This document shows positions 4,804 to 8,851 of a DNA stretch of 8,851 nt, piece by piece. The notes beneath the pieces are model-generated. The model was given only the letters and a program-made list of their open reading frames with translations. It ran no database searches and was not told where the DNA came from. Numbering within the stretch: the first letter of the stretch is position 1; each line of letters opens with the position of its first letter. The translations under genes were made by a program, and so were the position numbers. This DNA comes from Patescibacteria group bacterium (GTDB lineage Bacteria > Patescibacteriota > WWE3 > 2-01-FULL-39-13): positions 1 through 8,851 of the forward strand of contig JAUPVU010000045.1 of the NCBI GenBank assembly GCA_030916925.1, given 5' to 3'.

Positions 4804-5286
4804 CTAAGGACACACGAACTCGCAATTTGGTCCTGATCTTCCAACGAATGTACCATCTGGGCATTCTAACGCATCCATGGTGCACATAGTTCCATTACTC
4901 TCATCTGGATTAACTGGTGCCATATCTTCAGAAGGATCGGTTATTACATCAAGATCCTCACCATAGGCAGCACCTGGCATTCGGCCTTTATAATATTCTC
5001 CTGGCGCGTATTCTGCATTTTGTATCGGTCGAATTTGGTCAAGATTATTTCTGACTCGCTGTTCTTTAGAAGAGGATCCCAGAATAATAAAAGTCAATAT
5101 TACTGCCATAAACATAAACGGAATCATCCCAAGAAAAGTGACTGCCCATTTGACTCCTTTTTGCCAGTTAGTCCACATCCACATTAAAACCACGCCAACG
5201 GGGTAGATAGAAACCAACATAAGTGCAGTTATGATAGACTTAGTATCTTCCGATAGGGGGACTTGGTTTGTAGTATTATTTTCCAT
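4804..5286 (-). CDS. Two-helix membrane protein with cysteine-rich extracytoplasmic C-terminus
   Basis: This 160-residue hypothetical protein has two membrane helices, about residues 18-39 and 48-70, joined by a basic loop (TNWQKGVKW) that should face the cytoplasm, which places both termini outside. The outer C-terminal part has a proline- and acid-rich linker (residues 85-132) and a compact end with C135, C142, C155 and C159 in the sequence MCTMDALECPDG...VGRSGPNCEFVCP, probably two disulphides. I recall this CPDG / VGR / GPNCEF module at the C-terminus of many surface proteins in Candidate Phyla Radiation genomes; its function is unknown. An extended -10 (TGA-TATGCT) ends six bases before the ATG. 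The gene ends four bases from the stop of pyrD, tail to tail, and is divergent from typA across 59 bases. Confidence 0.75.
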   Translation of the reverse strand: MENNTTNQVPLSEDTKSIITALMLVSIYPVGVVLMWMWTNWQKGVKWAVTFLGMIPFMFMAVILTFIILGSSSKEQRVRNNLDQIRPIQNAEYAPGEYYKGRMPGAAYGEDLDVITDPSEDMAPVNPDESNGTMCTMDALECPDGTFVGRSGPNCEFVCP

Positions 5287-5292
5287 ATATTT

Positions 5293-5301
5293 AGCATATC
5301 A
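5293..5301 (-). promoter_or_regulatory. Extended -10 of the cysteine-rich membrane protein gene, leaderless
   Basis: On the minus strand TGA (5301-5299) is followed by TATGCT (5298-5293), then six bases to the ATG at 5286. There is no convincing -35, which is common for extended -10 promoters. Confidence 0.5.
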
Positions 5302-5331
5302 CTAACCATAGCGACACGCACCTATATAGCG

Positions 5332-5337
5332 TATAAT
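5332..5337 (+). promoter_or_regulatory. -10 box of typA, leaderless
   Basis: A perfect TATAAT ends eight bases before the ATG at 5346, and no purine-rich ribosome binding site lies between. The -35 is weak; GCGACA at 5311-5316 gives a spacer of only 15 bases. Confidence 0.55.
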
Positions 5338-5345
5338 TTACCCTT

Positions 5346-7157
5346 ATGGATATTAGAAACGTTGCAATAATCGCCCATGTTGACCATGGTAAAACTACCT
5401 TGGTTGATGGTCTTTTAAAGCAATCCAATACCTTTAGATCGAACGAGGCATATATGAACCAAGAGCTAATTCTTGACAGTAATGATCAAGAAAGAGAAAG
5501 AGGTATTACAATCTTGGCAAAAAATATTGCTGTTCACTATAAAGACGTAAAAATAAATATTATAGATACTCCTGGTCACTCTGATTTTAGCGGCGAGGTA
5601 GAGCGAACTTTAAATATGGCCTATGGAGCTATTTTGCTAGTTGATGCTCAAGAAGGCCCAATGCCCCAGACTAAATTCGTACTAAAAAAAGCTTTAGATA
5701 TGAAGCTTAAAGTGATTGTGTTGATTAATAAAATCGATAAAAAAGACGCACACATCGCCAAAACTATAAGTAAAGTCGAAAATCTCTTCTTAGAACTAGC
5801 CCATGACGATAATCAATTACACTTTCCGGTTCTATATGCGATTGGTAGAGAAGGTAAGGCATGGGATAAACTTCCTGAGGATATGTCGGCTCCCGCAACC
5901 CTCGAGCCAATTTTTGAAGCTATATTAAAATATATTCCAGAAGTTGAAAAAGATGATAGCGGAAAATTCCAAATGCAAGTTTCTTCGCTCGATTGGGATA
6001 GTTATAAAGGTAAATATATAATTGGAAAAATCATAAGAGGAACTATTAAAACAGGTGAGGAAGTCGCTTTACTTAAACCAACTGGAGAAATAATAAAAAG
6101 CAAAATCGAGAAAATATTCGTAAGTGCTGGCTTAAAGAGGGAAGAAGTTGCTGAAGGCACATCGGGAGATATCGTTGCAATAACAGGAATAACCGAAGCA
6201 GATATAGGTGATACTATAACCGACCCAAGTCATCCTGAGCCACTGGGATCAATTGCAATTGGAGAACCTACCCTAGATATTTCGATAGGCCCAAACACCT
6301 CCCCATTTATGGGACAAGAAGGAAAACTTTTAACAGGTCGGGAAATTTTAAAACGAATTGAGAAAGAATTACAAACAAATGTTGCAATGAAATTTAAGGT
6401 TAGTGAAGGGGGCCAATATATTTTATCGGGTCGAGGCGAACTTCATCTATGTGTATTCTTAGAAACACTTAGCCGAGAAGGTTTTGAGATTGAAATCGGT
6501 AAACCAAAAGTTATTACAAAACTTGTAGATGGAAAAATCTTAGAACCTATCGAAGAATATCAAGTTGATGTGCCAGCGGATTATGTCGAGGCAGTGAAAA
6601 GCGAATTTGCAAAAAGAATGGGAGTCTTAGTTACTCAAGAAGCTGGTATGGGCGACCATATTAGATTAATTTTTGAAGTTCCAACAAAAGAAGTATTGGG
6701 ACTAAGAAGTGTTCTCTTAACTTTATCTAAAGGAACTGCGGTAGCCAATTCGTCATTACTTAGATATGATGTTCCATTTGGAGAATCCAGAAAAATAAGA
6801 AAAGGAGTTCTTTTAGCTTCCGAAGCAGGTAAAGTCTCTGCATATGGAATTAATGCAGCTCAAGAAAGAGGACCGATGATTGTAGTTCCTGGTGATGCAG
6901 TTTATGCAGGAATGGTAGTTGGAATGAATGTTCGTGATAACGATTTAGAAGTTAATGTCTGTAGAACAAAGCATTTAACTAATATGAGATCTAAAGGTGA
7001 GGATGGAATTATACTAAATGCGCCAGTAAAAATGAGTTTAGAGCAGTATTTTGGCTTTATCGAAGATGATGAGCTTTTAGAAATAACCCCAAAGAATATT
7101 AGAGTAAGAAAGAAAATCTTAGATCCGGTAAAAAGATCTAGAGCGGCAAGGAGTTAG
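5346..7157 (+). CDS. typA: Ribosome-associated translational GTPase TypA/BipA
   Basis: This 603-residue GTPase is related to EF-G and LepA. It binds the ribosome and assists 50S assembly and translation under stress or at low temperature. All nucleotide motifs are present: G1 AHVDHGKT (10-17), G2 RGITI (52-56), G3 DTPGH (74-78), G4 NKID (128-131), and a G5 equivalent near YAIG (164-167), where other members have SA. The domain II beta-barrel follows from about residue 205 (MQVSSLDWDSYKGKYIIGKI), then the EF-G domain III-like segment with SGRGELHL (363-370) and the domain V-like part, and the BipA-specific C-terminal domain ends in basic RVRKKILDPVKRSRAARS. The length is that of the family and the gene is intact. 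It begins directly under its own -10 box and ends ten bases from the convergent orphan. Confidence 0.97.
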   Translation: MDIRNVAIIAHVDHGKTTLVDGLLKQSNTFRSNEAYMNQELILDSNDQERERGITILAKNIAVHYKDVKINIIDTPGHSDFSGEVERTLNMAYGAILLVDAQEGPMPQTKFVLKKALDMKLKVIVLINKIDKKDAHIAKTISKVENLFLELAHDDNQLHFPVLYAIGREGKAWDKLPEDMSAPATLEPIFEAILKYIPEVEKDDSGKFQMQVSSLDWDSYKGKYIIGKIIRGTIKTGEEVALLKPTGEIIKSKIEKIFVSAGLKREEVAEGTSGDIVAITGITEADIGDTITDPSHPEPLGSIAIGEPTLDISIGPNTSPFMGQEGKLLTGREILKRIEKELQTNVAMKFKVSEGGQYILSGRGELHLCVFLETLSREGFEIEIGKPKVITKLVDGKILEPIEEYQVDVPADYVEAVKSEFAKRMGVLVTQEAGMGDHIRLIFEVPTKEVLGLRSVLLTLSKGTAVANSSLLRYDVPFGESRKIRKGVLLASEAGKVSAYGINAAQERGPMIVVPGDAVYAGMVVGMNVRDNDLEVNVCRTKHLTNMRSKGEDGIILNAPVKMSLEQYFGFIEDDELLEITPKNIRVRKKILDPVKRSRAARS

Positions 7158-7167
7158 AAGTTATAAA

Positions 7168-7893
7168 TTAATATGACATTGCTACAAGTGATTTGACCGT
7201 ATCTGGATCAATAGGTAATTTCAAATCTTCATTCCCTTGTAATAAATCATCGCTGTATAACATTAAGTTTTGTTCCTTGGAAACGCCACACATACCGCAG
7301 ATATTATTTTTGTCATCTATAGAAATAGCAACTCCTGTATACCCTAGAACAATAATTTCTCCATCTAAAGTTCTAGTAATTTCCTTTGCTCCAATTGTTA
7401 ATCTAATAATATCGCTATATCCCACAGAACTCCTATTATTCAATATTCTTTCAGGTGATCTGCCTTTATAAGATTGTGCATTTAAAGCCTCATCTCTCAT
7501 TGCTGTATCAGGGACGGTTACGCCAACTTCAAGTTGGTTATCTTTCTCTCCTCGATTAACTGCATGACCAAAAGTAATTGCAACTCGGCGTGTTCCGTTA
7601 TGTGGATTGTAATTCATATAATCATGTGTGACTAATTTTGGGTCTAACGTGCCATTGCTTAACAGTTTTATCATTGTTGTGAAAGACTCTTCGTAAGTTT
7701 CAATCGATTTACTAGGTTTCTCTGAAGTTGCTTCTTCTTGATGTAGCCTTGATCTTCTAAGCGCGGTCAGGTACAACCTAGCTGCAATTACTGTATATTT
7801 TCGAAGTTGCGCATCTTTTAATGCTTCAACTGCAACCTCGCCTCTTCCTTTTCTTGTTTCGGTTGGATTGTGTTCTCCTTTATTAATACTCAT
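7168..7893 (-). CDS. Hypothetical soluble protein (241 aa)
   Basis: I do not recognise this protein. It has no signal peptide or membrane helix and looks cytoplasmic. Residues 1-30 are polar and charged, a helix-prone basic segment follows (about 31-55), and the second half looks like a mixed alpha/beta domain with strands such as RRVAITFGHAV, QLEVGVTVPD and EIIVLGYTGVAISIDD. One CGMC pair (about residues 198-201) is the only cysteine cluster; a lone CxxC is compatible with a redox or half zinc site but proves neither. The start is supported by a TATTAT on the minus strand ending six bases upstream. Its start codon is separated from that of the divergent DUF2207 gene by 17 bases, so the two promoters overlap. 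The sustained length and neighbour-like codon use argue that it is real. Confidence 0.7.
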   Translation of the reverse strand: MSINKGEHNPTETRKGRGEVAVEALKDAQLRKYTVIAARLYLTALRRSRLHQEEATSEKPSKSIETYEESFTTMIKLLSNGTLDPKLVTHDYMNYNPHNGTRRVAITFGHAVNRGEKDNQLEVGVTVPDTAMRDEALNAQSYKGRSPERILNNRSSVGYSDIIRLTIGAKEITRTLDGEIIVLGYTGVAISIDDKNNICGMCGVSKEQNLMLYSDDLLQGNEDLKLPIDPDTVKSLVAMSY

Positions 7894-7910
7894 ACTATAA
7901 TAATAGTATC
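7894..7910. promoter_or_regulatory. 17-base divergent promoter with overlapping -10 boxes
   Basis: The whole spacer between the two ATGs holds a plus-strand TATAAT (7896-7901), nine bases before the ATG at 7911, and a minus-strand TATTAT (7905-7900), six bases before the ATG at 7893. The boxes share two bases. The spacer is also part of an inverted repeat: ATACTAT (7892-7898) and ATAGTAT (7903-7909) flank a four-base centre. Any -35 elements must lie inside the opposite coding sequence; none is clear (TTCTCC at 7873-7878 is the plus-strand candidate at 17 bases). Confidence 0.6.
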
Positions 7911-8851
7911 ATGTTAAAAAAGTTAATTGGCTTTGTAGGAATTTTACTCATTTCACTTTCATTTCCGATAGCGGTATCTGCTACTACAGAACGAATAGAG
8001 GCTTTTCATTCTGATATTATTCTTGAGAAGGATTCCACCATACGGATAATAGAAACCATCTTATATAACTTTGGAACAGAGGATCGTCATGGAATTTATA
8101 GAAACATTCCTTTTAAAACAAAAAACGTAAACGATGGAAAAACTTATCTTGCTGATTTGAAAGTTCAAAATGTCACTGATCTAAACGGTAAGAAATATAT
8201 TTATGAGGTAAGTAAATCTGAAGGTGATACTGTAATTAAAATTGGAGATCCTGATTCAACGATTACTGGCAAGCATCCATACGTGATCACGTACACATAC
8301 AAAGGCGCGATTGAGACTTTTGAAGATAAAGATGAATTGTATTGGAATGTTACGGGAAACCAATGGAATGTTCCTATTCAAAGTGTTACTGCAAAAATTA
8401 CGCCAACTGATGAATTAATTTCTAGCGGATTCAATTTAGAGGAAACTATTTGTTATACGGGAGCAAAAGGTTCACAAGCGAAGGATTGTACATTCTCACG
8501 AGATGGCAATTCAATTTTAGTCAAATCTAATCGAGCATTTCAGCCATCGGAGGGACTGACTTTTGCAGTTAATTTTCCTACAGGTATTTTATCCCTATAT
8601 CAAATGAAAGAAGATTTCACCAGTTGGTGGGTAAAATTATTCTTGATTTATCTTGCTTTTATTAATGCTATAACCTTGTTCGCTATACCAGTTATTTGGA
8701 AAAAAAGCAGGCCTAAATTTGAAAATGAAGATTCTGTGATAGTTAGGATGTACGATCCTCCTAAAGATACTGCGGGTGTTGAAATTTCACCCATGGAGGT
8801 TGGTGCATTAATGGATGGATCAGTTGATCCAAAAGACATTAGTGCTCAAAT
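7911..8851 (+). CDS. DUF2207 secreted/membrane-anchored protein, 3' truncated by window edge
   Basis: The 313 visible codons run open to the window end. An N-terminal signal peptide (MLKK, a hydrophobic core, then AVSA) suggests cleavage after residue 24. The outer domain carries the DUF2207 pattern: I-x-E-T-I-L-Y-x-F repeat-like opening, RHGIYRNIP (residues about 60-68), then KIGDP, a YVITYTYKGAI strand, DELYWNVTGNQWNVPI (about 143-158) and a paired C-x-C disulphide candidate (CYTGAKGSQAKDC). A membrane helix follows near residues 240-260. A cytoplasmic segment with YDPP and SPMEVGALMDGSVDPKDI matches the conserved P-x-E-(V/A)-G-x-L-x-D region after the helix in this family. DUF2207 proteins are widespread predicted membrane proteins without an established role. 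The start is chosen from the signal peptide and the -10 at 7896-7901. Confidence 0.85.
   Translation, partial: MLKKLIGFVGILLISLSFPIAVSATTERIEAFHSDIILEKDSTIRIIETILYNFGTEDRHGIYRNIPFKTKNVNDGKTYLADLKVQNVTDLNGKKYIYEVSKSEGDTVIKIGDPDSTITGKHPYVITYTYKGAIETFEDKDELYWNVTGNQWNVPIQSVTAKITPTDELISSGFNLEETICYTGAKGSQAKDCTFSRDGNSILVKSNRAFQPSEGLTFAVNFPTGILSLYQMKEDFTSWWVKLFLIYLAFINAITLFAIPVIWKKSRPKFENEDSVIVRMYDPPKDTAGVEISPMEVGALMDGSVDPKDISAQ

Noticed and set aside
7193..7471. Plus-strand open frame of 92 codons inside the 241-residue orphan
   Set aside because: It is antisense to a longer frame with a well-placed promoter and has no promoter of its own.
8648..8839. Minus-strand open frame at the right edge
   Set aside because: It is antisense to the DUF2207 gene, whose signal peptide, domain motifs and membrane helix are clear.
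1..8851. CRISPR array, insertion sequence or transposase, rRNA
   Set aside because: No regularly spaced repeats, no transposase frame and no rRNA signature were seen on reading both strands.

Overview
This AT-rich window looks like chromosome from a small-genome bacterium of the Candidate Phyla Radiation (Patescibacteria). The evidence is compositional and familial: several small membrane or surface proteins of types I associate with that group (the aromatic two-helix protein at 2415, the CPDG/VGR/GPNCEF cysteine-rich protein at 4804), a quinone-type dihydroorotate dehydrogenase standing alone, and short spacers. The phylum is an inference, and I cannot assign a class. The standard code fits: no in-frame UGA occurs in any recognised gene.

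Layout. Positions 1-151 hold the 3' end of a DUF2075-type helicase gene, followed at 196-654 by a small PD-(D/E)XK nuclease-like protein. A major facilitator exporter occupies 746-2041. The interval 2042-2414 is unusual: it has an apparently highly structured element (2064-2182), then a 48-codon zinc-ribbon reading frame on the minus strand (2197-2343) with its own promoter. Next come two small membrane-anchored proteins (2415-2714 and 2772-3209), an orphan on the minus strand (3276-3620), dihydroorotate dehydrogenase pyrD (3687-4799), a two-helix cysteine-rich surface protein on the minus strand (4804-5286), the ribosome-associated GTPase typA/bipA (5346-7157), another minus-strand orphan (7168-7893), and the 5' two-thirds or so of a secreted, membrane-anchored DUF2207 protein that runs off the end (7911-8851).

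Organisation. From 2041 onward the genes mostly alternate in strand, giving convergent and divergent pairs and almost no operons. Nearly every gene has a sigma70-like -10 hexamer ending only 5-9 bases before the start codon and no Shine-Dalgarno sequence in between, so most transcripts here should be leaderless. The tightest case is the 17-base divergent spacer at 7894-7910, where the two -10 boxes overlap. Functionally the genes are unlinked: pyrimidine synthesis, translation, export, and several envelope proteins of unknown role.

The points most worth following are the leaderless architecture, the unannotated zinc-ribbon gene beside the structured element, and a class-2-like dihydroorotate dehydrogenase carrying the catalytic cysteine motif typical of class 1 enzymes.
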